Shown one piece after another: positions 32,397-45,584 of a DNA stretch of 64,000 nt. The notes under the pieces were generated by a model. It was given only the letters and a program-made list of their open reading frames with translations, did not search any database and had not been told where the DNA came from. Both the position numbers and the translations under genes were made by a program. The stretch covers positions 8,858,520-8,922,519 of the forward strand of contig NC_034010.1 of the NCBI RefSeq assembly GCF_000346465.2. The letters are read 5' to 3'. How positions within the stretch are numbered: the first letter of the stretch is position 1; each line of letters starts with the position of its first letter. This stretch comes from Prunus persica (Eukaryota; Streptophyta; Magnoliopsida; Rosales; Rosaceae).

Positions 32397-35300
32397 ATGG
32401 CTTCGAAATCTCAAAGTAAAGGGGCTCAAGCATCAAAAGGTCAAGGTAAGGACATTGCAGTTTCAAAGGCACAAATGGGTGAATCCAAATCTGTTCCAAG
32501 CAATCCCACAAAGAAGATGAGGTTTACTTCATCTTTCGAGAAAGACCCAAGCTCTACGACATTTGATGAAGTGACGAAATCGACTCGCGGTATCAACATA
32601 ATGAGCCGTGTTGTGAAGAGGAAAATCCAAAAGATTAACCCTGTGGTTGAGTACAATAAAAGTGGCAGACCACATAGCAAGGCTGCTATTGAGATGCAGA
32701 GTTACATTGGTGTTTTGGCACGCACCAGAGTCCCTCTTGGGCACAAGAAATGGACTCAATTGCCCAAAGACCTGAAGGAGCAGATGAAGGAAGCTGTTCA
32801 AGTGGCTTATGTTGTTGGGGAAGGGGGCAAGAAGATGGTGCTGTCGTCTGTAGCCAACAAATGGAAGGATTTTAAGTCTGCCTTAACTAGGCAGTTTATC
32901 CTTCCATTCGCAAATGAGAAGGAGAAGTTAAAAGAGCCCCCTCAACTTTATAACTTCATAGAGAAATCTCAATGGGATGCCTTTGTAGCTTCAAGGTTAT
33001 CCCAAAATTTTGAGGTGCATTCTGAGCAGTCACAAAGAAGGGAGAAATGCGAGTACAACCATAGGTTGTCTCAAAAAGGGTACGTTGGTTTGGAGGATCA
33101 ATTGGAAGAAACCATGCCCGGTGAAGAAATCGATCGATCTCTGCTATGGAAGAAGGCAAGAGAAGATAAACAGGGAAACATCCCTGATCCAAAGGTTGCA
33201 GAGAAGGCAAAATTAATCGTAAGTCTCACTGACTCTGTTCTAAACTTGTACAACAGAGGTTTTATTTTTCATTCAGACGTCGATCTTTTTATTAACCGTC
33301 GTTATAAATGAAAACCCACGACGGTTTTTATTTACCGCCTTTTAAAAAAAATATAACATCAGTATTTTTATAAAACTGACGTCTGTATTAAATTACAACG
33401 ACGGTTTTGTGTTTCTGTGTTAGGTTTTTTAAATTAAATTTTGAACTTTCTTCATATTCACACGCACACACACTCTCTCTCCCTCTCTATTTCTCTGCAA
33501 TTGGTTTCTACACTATTTTTGGATCAATGATATTTTGGTTGGGCTTTTATCTCTGATGTCAAATAAACGACGGTTATTTCATTGACCGACGTTTTAATAT
33601 ACACAAAACGACGGTGGTTTTGGGCCGACGTATTAAATATTTTTCTGTGTTTGTTTGTTAAATAAACCATCGTCGTAACCTATTTACCACGTCGGTTAAT
33701 ATTTTTATTAATTTATTTATTTAATCAGTTTTACAATCTGTTCACTCACTAACCTTCTCTCTCTCTCTCTCTCACTTTTAGGATGATTTGAAAAAACTTG
33801 TCTCCGAGGGCACTCTGACTATCTCTGGGAGCAACGATGTTTTGACCTTGGCTTTGGGAACCCCTGAGCATGGTGGGAGGGTCAAAGGTGTTGGAGCTGG
33901 GGTTTCCCCAACTCAATTCTTCAATTTGCTGAGACAGCAAAGAGTAAAATTTGCTGACGAATTGAAGGAAAGTGTTATGGAAGTAGTGAGAGGAAACCAA
34001 AAAGATGGAGGCCAGGGCAAAGCAAAGTGTTTTGGAGGTAGTTAGAGTAAAGAGGGAAATTTTGTTGAAACAATTAAGTCAACTAATTCCCAACTTTGAT
34101 CCCAACTTGCTCGGTAAAACTCTAACTACACCAATGACTCCAGTTACTCCAATTACTCCAATACCTCCAATTCTTCAATTGGAACAAAGCCCAAAAAATC
34201 CAATGTCTGACAAAGCAAGCTGCTCTAATGTCCTTCAATTGGAGGAAGACAATCCCACGAATGATGTTGATGCTGATGCTATTGAAAACCGTCAAGATGA
34301 AACGGTAAAATCTCTGACATTTGATTTTTTCTTATTTTTAAATTTTAAAAGGATGTCGGTTTTCAATTTACCATCCGTCGTCTATTTTAACCTAGATGAC
34401 CTTTCTATTGTGTAGCGACATTATAACATTTACACCACGACGGTTATGTATTTACCGTCGTCTATAACCTTTACCCCCGTCAGTATGTTCTAGAAACCAT
34501 CGTTGATATTATATACCACGTCGGTTTTGTTTATTTGTTGGAGTCGTCTATTTTACTTCATGTACAAACTAACTTTTCTTTCTTTATTTATATTTCTTGT
34601 TGCAGGATCTCTCCAAGCTTGCTAGCTCCTCTGTTAGCCTTATGCCAATATGTCGAGACCAAGTTGAAGCCTGCTAACGAGACCATTACAATTCACATGC
34701 CAGAGGAAATTTTTGGCACTGAGAATGATAGCAGGCTCTTGTGTGAAGACATTTTATAGTTTGCTTCCATGGTTGAGATTGGATCCACAGTGATTGCAGT
34801 ACACATGAGGTACTTCTAAAAATCCAATTTTTTTTTTCACATTTCTTTTCTTTTAAATTAAAATCTCATTTAATTGAATTTCATATATTTAATTAGGTAC
34901 CTATTTGACTATTTAAAAATGGCAAATATGGTAAACCTTGTTGGCCTCGTGGACCCTAGACAAGTCAGCTCTCAATCTGGAACGTTATCTCATCGTTCAA
35001 AATATCTCTCAGACCTCCTGAAAAATGCAGATGGGGATCAATTTTACTTGATGCCTTATAATCCAGGGTCATTCCCCTTCTATACTTGGTCCTTGTAATA
35101 TATTTTTTTTGTAGTATATTTAATCTATATGGATCATTTTGTGTAGGGATCATTGGGTGTTAATAATTGTGAGACCAGCTAAGGAGACTGTCTATTACAT
35201 GGATTCATTGCCAAACCGCTCTGTTGATGAGGACATGAGAAATATAGCGAATACGTAAGTTTATTTATAAAAATCTAAGATTTTTTTTTTCTGCATATGA

Positions 35301-36073
35301 ATGATACGACGGCTTTTTCAAATACCAACGTTGTAGTGAAAACAAGACGACGGTATATTATAACCGAGATTTGAAATCATTTACAACGTCAGTATTTTCT
35401 TGAAACCGTCGTCTTAATTGAAAACTCACGTGGTTTGTGTTTTTCATTTTAGGACGTTTTAATTTTTTTTGTTCAAATGTCAGTTAAAAACAACTTTGGT
35501 TATACGTCGTTTTTCTTCGTCACTGACATTAGAATGATACACAACGAGGTTCTTATTTTCCGACATTTGAAATAAAATACGACGTCATTTGTTTTATACA
35601 ACCATCGTCTTAACTTTTTTACCACGACGGTTAATGTTTTTTTATGCTGATTTTTAGTTTTGTCATTAACACCTTTTGTTTTCTTGAAATAGTTCAATCA
35701 AAATGTATAACTCTCACACAGGCAAACAATCATCACGTAAATCACCCACATGGAAAAATCTACAAGGCACTCCTAGACAACCAACAAATGTAGAGTGTGG
35801 CTACTACATGATGCGTTTCATGAGAGATATAATTCATGATGCAGGCCTAGCATTTGAGAAGAAGGTAAAATTTAAGATATAATTTCTTTATTTTAATACC
35901 ACGACATTTTCTTTCAAAACCGTCATTTTATTACTTGTAACACGTCGGTTTTTGTTCTTTATTTGCAGTTTGACAAGAAAAATGAACCAGTTGTGTATAG
36001 TCAAGAACATATTAACGAAGTCAGGCTGGAATGAGCAGAATTCGTGAACAAGCAATTACAGAACAATATATAA
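32397..36073 (+). pseudogene. CACTA gene 1: Transposase_24-like region plus C48 (Ulp1-type) protease
   Basis: The start is ATG 32397 (MASKSQSKGAQAS), after a leader intron. Predicted exons: 32397-33218, 33782-34304, 34606-34809, 34897-35067, 35147-35254, 35693-35864, 35969-36073, all with GT-AG borders. Exon 1 resembles Transposase_24 (KWTQLPKDLKEQM, SVANKWKDFKSAL, QWDAFVASRLSQNF). Exons 4-7 form a cysteine protease fold: the His in GDHWVLIIVRP, the Asp in YYMDSLP, and the Cys in NVECGYYMMRF are all present. Defects: a frameshift in exon 2 near 34000, TAG in exon 3 (34757) and TGA in exon 7 (W to stop, about 36034). C48 genes are common CACTA passengers of unknown role. Confidence 0.75.
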
Positions 36074-38220
36074 GTGATAATGTATATATTTATTTTTAAA
36101 ATGTTTAGGTTTATTTTAATTTTTTGATAATATATATAAACATATTTTTGGTAATTAATTAAACATTCATCAAAAAAATCAAATGAAATATATTTTTGTT
36201 TATAGTGTTTTTTTTTTGTATAAAATATTTATGTCGTGGAATGAAATAAAATGAAAATAAATCTTAATAATTTAAATTAATTTCCAAAAATCGACGTCTC
36301 ATTCTAATTTATACATCTCATATATATAGAAAACCGCCTTCTTACTATAGCGGGAAAGAAAACATCGACGACATTTCTCAAAAACATCATTTAAGATTGA
36401 TATACACATCGGGTAATTTATAAAACTGAAATCTACGAAAACAGTTGTAGAGACATACAACGTCCGTTACAGGTTAAAATGTGACGTTGCATTTATAAAC
36501 AACGTCGATTATTTACAAATAATCGATGGTGTAAACTATACCCACGTCGGTTATTGAAATAAGATTGACGTTGTAGCTCTCTAACCACGTTGGTGATTAC
36601 ATTGCGAGGTCTAATAATTTCTAGGACGACGTTACGTGTTAGTTAATGTCGTTGTAAACTGATGCAACGTCGGTTATCTACATTTGTCATTTAATTTTTT
36701 TATGACTTTTATATTTTATTCCTAATATTCATAATAATTTCAAACCAATTCTATAAAATAAACTGACAACTACTATGCATTCATTGAAAAAATTTATCTC
36801 CCCTAAATCTTTATAAAATTTAATGTGAAAAATATTTTTATTTCTATTTAATTACTAATATTCATAATATATTCAAAAAAAATCCGAAAAATAAATCGAC
36901 AAATTCTATGCACTCATGGAGACAATATCTACCCCCTACAAGCCTAAAAATTTTAATTTTAGATTTCAAAATTACAAGTGATAACAAAAGTAAAAAAGAT
37001 TTAGAGACAAAGCACAATAGTCATTATACTTTCCATAACATAACCCTATGGTTATGTGATCCATTGGTGGTCATAAAATTGAAAATTCTTTAATATAGAT
37101 TTTAGCCTACTAATATAGAAGGCATTGTTGGTAAGGAGTCCGTTGCAATTTTCGGTTCATTTTTCTCATACTTGTGTATTTTTTTAATAATTATTGTAAA
37201 ATTTAGGGTTTAGGGTTTTGGTTTTATTGAAACGATGCCGGGTTGCTTTCGCTCTTTTTGGTCAATATGCACATTCGAATCCCAGGAAACGCACACCAAA
37301 GCTAATTATGTAATATTTTAGACGTCGGTTTTTGTATGAGCGACGTCAAAACGTTGTTCAATGGCGTAATTTAACATAACCGTCGTTGTAAATTTGAAAT
37401 TAAATGACTATTATGTTGTATTTACCGTCATCTTTAATAAACGCATCCTTTGAAATTTTTGACCGGGATTTAAAATTTTCAGAATTTTCCTTTAACCCTA
37501 AAGTATTTCCTTCTCTCTCTTCAACGTAAATTTGTCTTAAAGTTTTCGCTCTCTCTCAAAGCATTGGGTATATTCTTTGAGCTCTCTCAAGCATTTGATA
37601 TTTTCTCTCAGCTCTCTCTCACTATTCTCTTATTAGTTTGTATATATTCTCTCAGCACTCTCTTAGTTTGTATATTCTCTTAGATCTCTCTAAATATTAT
37701 GTTAGTTTGTATATTCTCTCAGCTTTGGTTTCTTAATATGGGTTCTTTTATGTTTTGGGAGCTATGGGTTCTTGATTGGGAGCTATATATGAGTTCTTTT
37801 ATGTTTTGATGTTTGCATTCTGTTAAGGGTTTTTTGAAATGGAATGGGGATGGAATAATTAGGCCTTGGTTTTTTGTAAACCACGACGACAGTTGGTTTC
37901 CACCAAACCAACCGTCGTCTAAATTTTTATTATACGTCGGTTTTTATTTACTACTGCCGTTGTTGTTAGGCGACCAGAACCCAGACCTTTTCTTCAAAAA
38001 GAAAACAAATATCTTGTTGTTTGCTTAAAGACGACAGTAAATAGACATGCCGTCGTCTTAATCTATGTTACGCGACGATTATTTTGTAACAAGCGTCTTC
38101 TGATTATTGTGGAATTTTTTTTTCCCCTTTTTCCCACTTTGTTCTCTTCTCTGTCAATATAGTAGTGTTTCATTGCTGGTCTTTTCACTTTATTATATGT
38201 ATGATTTTATAGTGTGTGAG
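36074..38220 (+). other. CACTA intergenic region with ACGACGG/ACGTCGG motifs
   Basis: No coding region is believed. ACGTCGGTTA, AACGTCGATT and ACCGTCGT motifs recur at 36280-36690 and again 37320-37430 and 37880-38090. Between them is AT-rich DNA. C/T-rich TTCTCTCAGCTCTCTC repeats (37510-37720) may be the leader of the TNP2 gene; no clear TATA was chosen. Confidence 0.5.
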
Positions 38221-41200
38221 ATGGATAAGTCCTGGATGCATGCGGATAGAAGATCGAAGGCATATGAGTTAGGTGTGGAAGGATTTTTGAATTTTGCTGT
38301 AGAAAATCTTGTAAATACAACTCATATTCGTTGTCCATGTGTTAAATGTGGGAATATTCGATTGTTTGGAGTTGGAATTGTAAGGGACCACTTATACTTT
38401 AATGGAATTGACCAAAGCTATCAGATTTGGATATGGCACGGAGAACCTTGGGAATGGACTACTAATGCTAGTAGAAATGTGGATGAAGATGAGCAAAGCA
38501 AGTTCATTTTTGTTTCTGAAGAAGTAGGGATGGATGATAATGATTTGGGCGATATTGGATTTGATCCTTATAAGTTTGCCAATGTGATTGGGGATGGAGA
38601 TCAATCCTTGTACCCTAGTAGAAGTAGGTACACGATGTTGTCGGCTTTGGAGAAGTTATATAATTTGAAAGCAAAACATGGGATGAGTGATGTTTGTTTT
38701 ACAGAATTATTGATACTTTAAGGAGATTTGCTTCCATAAGGAAATACACTACCTTCCTCTATGTACAAGGCAAAAAAGATATTGTCTGCTTTAGGGATGA
38801 GTTATGAGAAAATTCACGCATGTCCCAATGACTGCATCTTGTACAGGAAGGACTATGAAGATTCAACTAATTGTCCTACTTGTGGTGTCTCAAGGTGGAA
38901 GGAAGGCAAATATGCAATCTTGAAAGAGGGTGTGCCAGCAAAGGTGGTGTGGTATTTTTCTCCAAGTCCAAGGTTTAAAAGGATGTTTCAATCACATAAG
39001 ATAGCTAAGAGTTTGACTTGGCATGCTGCTAGAAAATCAGTTGACGGTCATATGTCTCATCCACCAGATTCCCCGTCTTGGAAACTTGTTGATGATAAAT
39101 GGCCCGAGTTTGGTAAAGAGCCGAGGAACTTGAGATTGGCTCTCTCATCATGATGTTGACCTTATTGATTTCCGGTCCTAAAAAACCTGGAAATGATATA
39201 GACGTCTACTTAGAGCCTTTGATTGATGATTTAAAATCTCTGTGGGATGGGATTAGAGGAGTGTATGATGCACATATAGGAGAACACTTTACACCCAGAG
39301 GTGTATTATTGTGGACTATTAATGATTTTCTTGCCTATGGGAACTTATCTGGTTGTGTCGTTAAAGGATATAAAGCTTGTCCAATATGCGGCGATGATAC
39401 ACCTAGTCACAGGTTGAAAAATGGCCATAAAATTTGTTACATTGGGCATAGAAAATGGTTACGAATCAATCGTCCATATCAGAGGTAGCGTGCAGCTTTT
39501 AATGGGAAACCTGAATATGGCAAGCCTCCCGAGCCATTAAACGAAGAAGAAGTGTTGCGTATTGTTGAAGATGTTAATTACATATGGGGCTCGAAAAATG
39601 GGGGAAGTGTTGGTGAGAATGATGGTGACAGAGTTTGTTGGAAGAAGAAATCAAAATTCTTTGATCTCAAGTATTGGAAATACCTTCATGTGAGGCATGT
39701 CCTAGATGTTATGCATATTGAGAAGAATGTTTGCGATAGTATTATTGGTACATTGCTGGAGATCGCTGGAAAAAATAAAGATGGGATTGCTGCTCGGTTA
39801 GATTTATTGAACATGGGGGGTCAAAACTGATTTGCAACCCAAGTATGGAGAAAGACGTACTTGTTTGCCTCCAAGGCCTTGGAATTTGTCAAGAGAAGAG
39901 AAGAGAGCGGTTTGCAATTCGTTCTATGGTATGAAGGTCCCTGAAGGTTATTGTTCAAATATAAAAAATCTTGTATCTTTAAAAGATTCAAGACTTCTTG
40001 GACTTAAATCTCATGATTTTCCTACCTTGATGCAACAATTGCTCCCTGTGGCAATCCCTTTGGAGAAGCCTACAAGATGTTTCCAAGCTAGATAAGTTGG
40101 AAGAAGATGTAGTTGTTACTTTGTGTTTGCTTGAGAAGTACTTTTCCCCTTCATTCTTTGATATCATGGTTCATCTAGTAGTACATCTTGTCAGAGAAGT
40201 TCGTCTTTGTGGCCCAGTATATTTTAGATGGATGTATCCGTTTGAAAGGTATATGAAAGTACTAAAAGGGTATGTTTAGAACCGTACTCGTCCGGAAGGT
40301 TGTATTGCTGAGCTGTATATAGTTGAAGAAGCTGTAGAGTTTTGCACCGAGAATTTATCTGATGTTAGTACAATTGGAGTGCCTTCAAGCCAGAAGATGG
40401 GAGTTTCGAAGCCATTATCAGGTTGAACAGTAAGCTTTGTTGATCGGGACTTGTTAAACCAGGCACATCTATATGTCTTGGAGAATACGGAGGAAGTCTT
40501 ACCTTATATAGAGTACGTATGACTTTTATTGTTCATATAGAGCCATTTTAAATATTATTATTCCTTATGTTCATCTTATATACAAGGAACCATAATGCTT
40601 GATTTTTTCGTGTCAATGTAGGGAACATATGATCCACATCAAGACCACTTATCCAAAATTTAGAAAGAGAACAAAGTGGCTGCAAGATAAGCACAATAGC
40701 ACTTTCATTCAATGGCTCCACTTTAACGTATATATAAGTTATTGAATGATGACATGCATATTCAACTTTAAATTTTCTTCCATTCTATATGTTAGATTGA
40801 ATTAAGATATATCTGATTAATTTGCAAGTTCAAAGTGAACTTAATGGGGAATAGCATAATGGCGTATCAGAAAATTTGAGGTGGCTAGCAGCTGGTCCAA
40901 GCATGGCAGTGCCATCATATAGGAGCTATCTTATTAATGGTGTTAAATTTAACACCAAGGCACAAGATTATATGCGAACTGTCCAAAATAGTGAAGTTTA
41001 TTTACTTGCACATACTATGCAAGTTGCTAGTGCCAAGGATAAAAACCCTATTGTCTCCAATATGGGTTTTTATGGTGTTATTCAAGAAATTTGGGACCTT
41101 GACTACCATAAGTTTAGAATCCCAATCTTGAGGTGTGATTAGGTAGATAACACTTCGGGCCTTGTAGTCGACGAACTTGAATTTACCCTTGTAGATCTGA

Positions 41201-41478
41201 GTAAAATTGGACATAGGAATGACCAATTTGTTATGGCTTCTCAAGTCAAACAAGTATTTTATGTTAACGACCCAATGCATCGTGGTTGGTCAATAGTGTT
41301 ATCAATGCTTAATAGAGAATATAATGATGTTATTGGTGATGATGTGCTAGGTGATACTAGAATTGAGTGTGAGCCATTTACTAGAGGGATACCAAATGTT
41401 GACACATTTGATGACCTAGTGAGTGAGTTTGGGAATGAAAATATTAGAGCTGGGTGTGAAGATATATGGATTGATTGA
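38221..41478 (+). pseudogene. CACTA gene 2: TNP2 transposase (broken)
   Basis: The ATG at 38221 opens MDKSWMHADRRS, the N-terminal transposase-associated domain with CPCVKCGN. Stops lie at 38719 and 38737. Then come the KILSALGMSYEKIHACPNDC block and the TNP2 core (MMLTLLISGPKKPGNDIDVY, YKACPICGDDTPSHRL, YIGHRKWL, VRHVLDVMHIEKNVCDSI). A DUF4218-like segment follows (SPSFFDIMVHLVVHLVREV, RWMYPFERYMKVLKGYV). Two further exons (40622-40727, about 40829-41478) end in a DUF4216-like region (VDLSKIGHRNDQFVMASQ). In-frame losses relative to the family are inferred near 39150 (about 40 residues) and 40050. It would cut and join element ends in the nucleus; this copy cannot. Confidence 0.85.
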
Positions 41479-42805
41479 TTGTTGTAATGTATGACATTAG
41501 TTATTCCGTTAATTGTATGACATTAATTAAAAATTCTATACATCATTTAATTCTGATCCCATTTTCATTATGCAGGTTTTGGGCACGACAAATCAAACAT
41601 TAAAAAAGCTGGGTTAAAGCTGTAAAGTACGACAGTCCGGTAAAAAAATTGAAAACACAGACGTCTAAAATAAAAACAACGTCGGGTTTTAAAAGGCAAA
41701 AAATCGTAAAACAAAAAACAGACATCTGAAAAAGTAATCAAGATGGTTTGTTTAAAATAAACAGTCGTTTAAAGAGCAAAATAAACGCCGTTCACTTGCA
41801 TTAACTGTCGTGACAGATGTTCTGCACGTCGGCTAGTCTAAAACAACTGACGTCTCCGAGCATACATACATCAAGGCGGGTTAAACAAGCGACTTTTAAA
41901 AGGACAACCACGTCATTATGTAATCAACACTAACGTGGTAAGCAATTACAACATCAAGCAGCTGGATCTCTAGACGTAGTGACATAATTAACCACGTCCT
42001 TTATTTTAATGAAACGGACGTTGAATACATATTCCACGTCGGTTATTTTCCTATCGATGCCTTTAATACTATTTATAATGTCATCCTCTGAAAAACAACC
42101 GACGTGGGAGATTGTTTTGTACGTCGAGATTGAGTATGTCATCTTAAATCTTTTAGACGTCAATTATTTAGAAAAAGTGATGTCTAACTCTGTCAAATGG
42201 CCTTCTTTTTGAAATTTAAACGATGAGTCTCGCAAGAAACAGACGTGGAAAAATCTTAACACATCAGTTTTTGTTATAATTAGCGACGTGGATAAATACA
42301 TAAGCGTCGGTGATGTCAGTTGCAGGACATGGTTATTTCAGGTTATGACGGTTATTCAGAGATAAATGACATGTAATTTTCTTTACACGTCTGTCGGTTT
42401 TTGTGTACGACGTCGTTTATGTTTTAGACGTCGGTTTCTTTGTTTGTTTAACGTAGTATAAATTAACCACGACGGTTTCTAGCTTATCCAAGTGATTTTT
42501 CTTCATTTAGGGATGTGGATAATTATCTGTACGTCGGTTCTTCTTTTGATCTTGACATGTAATACTCCTTAGACGTCTCGTGTTTCATAAAACCGTCATC
42601 TAATGTTGTCTAAAATTTCATTTTAGGCTAATTATAGAGTAAATAAACGTCGGTTATTAATAAATCTGGACGTTGAATGACTTAACGACGTCGGGTATTA
42701 ACTGTCGTTGTTTTTTATACAAAAGATGGCGGTCGATTTCACGACGATTGGAAAACCTGCTAGACGACGGTGGTTTCCTGTCGTCTATTTCGATTTTGGT
42801 AGTAG
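41479..42805. repeat. CACTA 3' subterminal motif region
   Basis: From about 41620 to the terminus at 42805, short motifs (ACGTCGG, GACGTC, ACGACGG, CCGTCAT and inverses) occur roughly every 25-50 bp in both orientations. They are the expected accessory-protein binding region at a CACTA end. Short ORFs (42009-42212 and others) are artefacts. Bases 41479-41620 are plain AT-rich 3' flank of TNP2. Confidence 0.75.
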
Positions 42806-44206
42806 CATCAACAGATGGACTGGATAGAAAGTGTGTCTTGACCAGATCAGACACACCTGCATTCCCTGCAGGGCTGGACTTGTCCACCTTTGGATCAGCC
42901 GCTGACGTTGCAGAAGAACCTTTCGCCTAGGCAGATGACTCTTTTACTTTCCTAGCCTCTGCCAACCTCACTTCCAAAGGAATTGGTGACGATGATTCAA
43001 CTCCACGCTTGACTGCTCGTGACTCAGCCGTTGGATCATAATGGTTGGATGGATGAGCAGACCTCCCACATTGACCTCCACTCTTTGACTGGTGCAAATG
43101 ACTCGAACTTCGGGGATGAGCATCTGCATCTTTTTGCCTCTCAACAAGTGAGCTAGACCGCGCACGAACTACTTTGCAGAGCAGATCACGATCTCCAAAC
43201 TCATCAGCAAGAGGCTTAAGGGGAACATCCCTAATGTTGCGCATACAGCCAATCTTCTTACTATCTGCACCAACAAGATGTTTGACCTTAGCAGATGATG
43301 CGAGAACAACTCCTACTTGAGTCTTTTCAGCAGAAGGGAGATTTGGCTTCTTCCTCAATGGAGACACATTCCTTGCCCGTGAAGAAGTAGCTTGAGTTCT
43401 CGAAGACTTGACATTAACCTTCCTCTTTGATGGGGGTTCAGCAGAGCACTCCTCTTGTCCAGCGTCCGGACCATTCTACTTCCATCTCTCGACATCCTTG
43501 GTTGGGAGCAAACCACCGTCTTCCTCCCGATACTCGCTCAACAGCCAGCGCCACTCGCGAAACCCTAGGGGGATGTTCAAAGCTTCAATTTCTTGCTGAT
43601 GTCACTCACTACAAGCAGAAGACAGTACCATTGCAATAGGTAATGGGAACAAGTGGACCATCGTCAACGTCGTCCTCCCATCGTCCGCTGACTTCAAACA
43701 CATCGTTGTGCCACACGTGATCTCCTTGACTAAGAATGTCAAATAGCTTGGCATTACAGATGCGAACTTGGGCCTACTCCTCAAAGCGTCTTACTTCAAA
43801 AAAAATAGAAGAACTCTCGCACCGTCAGCTCCAACATGAAGAAATGGCTTAGATTTTCAAAACACATGATCACCCAATAAACGTTCGGAGTACACTAACT
43901 TGGAGCACACCCCCTGGCGCAGAACACCTCCTTGAAAAGCTTTGACAATGGGAATTTGAAGCCCAAGGAGAAATAAAAGGGACGGAATGTGATAATTCTG
44001 GCATTTGGGTCATTCGCATCCATGTAAGGCACGTCGTCAGTCAAAGGCTTCGCCAGCTTGATATGCACATCATCAGGAATTGCAGAAGCATAAGTGGCCT
44101 GCCACTTCTGGAACTGAGCTTCAGTCGTAACGTAGTGCAGATTGGCCACAAACCTCTTCTTGTACACTTGGGAGTTGGGTGACTTGCTACCATCTTCAGA
44201 AGACAT
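42806..44206 (-). pseudogene. aORF-b: antisense gene of a Tat element, truncated by the CACTA
   Basis: The ATG at 44206 gives MSSEDGSKSPNSQVYKKRF, then IITFRPFYFSLGFKFPLSKL, resembling the PF04195 'gypsy-type transposon' family. A degenerate stretch follows, then EVRRFEE-stop-AQVRI, SGRWEDDVDDGPLVPITYC (43780-43620). A short intron-like GTACTG...TTGTAG leads into exon 2 with a basic segment (SKRKVNVKSSRTQ), a charged S/K-rich middle and DKSSPAGNAGVSDLVKTHFLSSP. The frame stops at the CACTA right end (42805). Its coiled-coil and acidic tail, seen in aORF-a, are absent. It is antisense to LTR-b and gag-b. Confidence 0.65.
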
Positions 44207-45570
44207 GGTCAATGGACAACTGCAAGAGGAGAAGAAAATTCTACAAGTTAGAATAGAAAAAAAAAAAAAACAAAACAAAACCAAAAAAAAAAAAAAAAAA
44301 AACACAGGAGCTGCCCAAAACTACAGGAGAAGCCCAGCCAGCTCGAGCCTATTCGCACAGCATGTGGACCTCTTTGCTTCGCGTCAGCGCATGCCTCATG
44401 GTCCAGCGCAAGCCTGTGTCGCTCACAAGGCCCAGCGCTCAATGCCTCAGCTCCTCCATGCTCTCCCTTCAAGCCCAACTCCGACCAACTCTAGGCCTTT
44501 GGCGCATGATGGCCTAGTCAGCTCCCTTCTATCTTCAGCTATCGCCTCCAGCCTTTGCCCACAAATCTTGCTGGATAGGCCCCATCATTTGGCCAGCGGG
44601 CTCATGGGCCGATGGGGGCCCCCCCGGCCCATCAAAAAAAAAGACTGGCCCAGCCCGTTATGGGCTTTGAGATGGCCAGGCCCGCCTTGGGATGGGCTAG
44701 GCTTGGGCTTGGGTGTCTAAAGCCCGGCCCGGCCCGGTTAAGCCCAAGAAAGCCCAGCCCGTTAGGCCTGCATACATATATAATTATGTATAAATAAGAG
44801 TTTAGGATTAGAATTATATCACCTAAATCACATATATAATTTGTTTCATTTCATTTACTTTTCTTTACTCATTCCTAGTTTATAATTGGATGATTAGCAC
44901 ACTAATTTGTGTCAATTATTAATACAACAATTATATATATAAATAAGATGAACAACATATCATATAACCAAATATAATCATATCACGTACATAATCGTAC
45001 CACCAAATATAATCATACTTTTCTTGAACACATCACCAAACATTTGCATATTTATTCATACCATACTTTAAAAAAAATATTTTTTTGATACTTATTATTT
45101 TTTAAAAATTATTTCTTAAAACGTATTACGGTTTAATTATGTAATAACCTCAAAAATAATACTTGGTTTTATTATTTTTGTGGAAAATCTTATTAAGTTG
45201 TGTGACTTTATTGGGTGTTTTATGAATTTGGTTTGATGTGAAAATATTGGAATTAAGTGAGTTTAATCTCAAATTTGGACAAAAATGCCCTTATGATTAA
45301 GTTTATGATTTTTTTCGAATGAAGTAGGCCTGTTTCGGCTAGGCCCGTTTCGGCCCGGCCCGGCCTGATGGGCTTTCTCAAGCCCAGTCTGTGGGTCGGA
45401 CTTAGGCTTTGAATTTTCTAAAAAAAACCAAGCCTAGTATTTTCTCTCTCCTCTTTAAAGCTCGGCCCGGCCCGACTCAAGCCCATTAAATTTAGGCCGG
45501 GCTAGCCCAGCCCAGCCCACTGACGAGCCTTAATGCTGGACCACCACCTTGCCGCCAAAAGTGAAGAGAA
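44207..45570. mobile_element. aORF-b leader expanded by A-rich tract and GGCCCGGCCC-type MITE
   Basis: In aORF-a the TATA-to-coding distance is under 200 bp; here it is about 1.4 kb. The extra DNA holds an A-rich tract (44257-44303) and pieces with CCCAGC/GGCCCA motifs. At about 44680-45535 lies an element whose two ends are rich in GCCCGGCCCGGCC and AAGCCCA(G/A) in inverted arrangement around an AT-rich centre. Such termini are known in plant hAT-like MITEs; exact ends and target duplication were not resolved. The ORF 44142-44720 on the plus strand is not believed. Confidence 0.4.
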
Positions 45571-45576
45571 GCCCTG

Positions 45577-45584
45577 TATTTATA
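45577..45584 (-). promoter_or_regulatory. TATA box of the antisense gene (copy b)
   Basis: TATAAATA on the minus strand in the same TTGTATAAATACAGGGCTTC context as 18515-18522. It directs transcription away from LTR-b. Confidence 0.7.

Larger units (their letters stand above)
21834..42805 (+). mobile_element. CACTA (En/Spm) element with ACGACGG motifs, interrupted by a gypsy element
   Basis: Left end CTACTACAAAAAGTGAAAAAGACGAC; right end reversed CTACTACCAAAATCGAAATAGACGAC, about 20 of 26 matching. Both pass into dense ACGACGGTTT / AAACCGTCGT and CCACGTCGGTTA motifs. The inside carries a Transposase_24/C48 gene (32397-36073) and a TNP2 gene (38221-41478), the usual CACTA pair. A gypsy element occupies 22138-30362. 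The 3-bp flanks differ (TGA left, CAT right), and the flanking aORF pieces are in opposite orientation, so the two ends may derive from different insertions. Confidence 0.7.

Noticed and set aside
44142..44720. Plus-strand ORF of 192 codons
   Set aside because: It crosses an A-rich tract and a GGCCCA-rich MITE-like region; antisense to the leader of aORF-b and without a domain.
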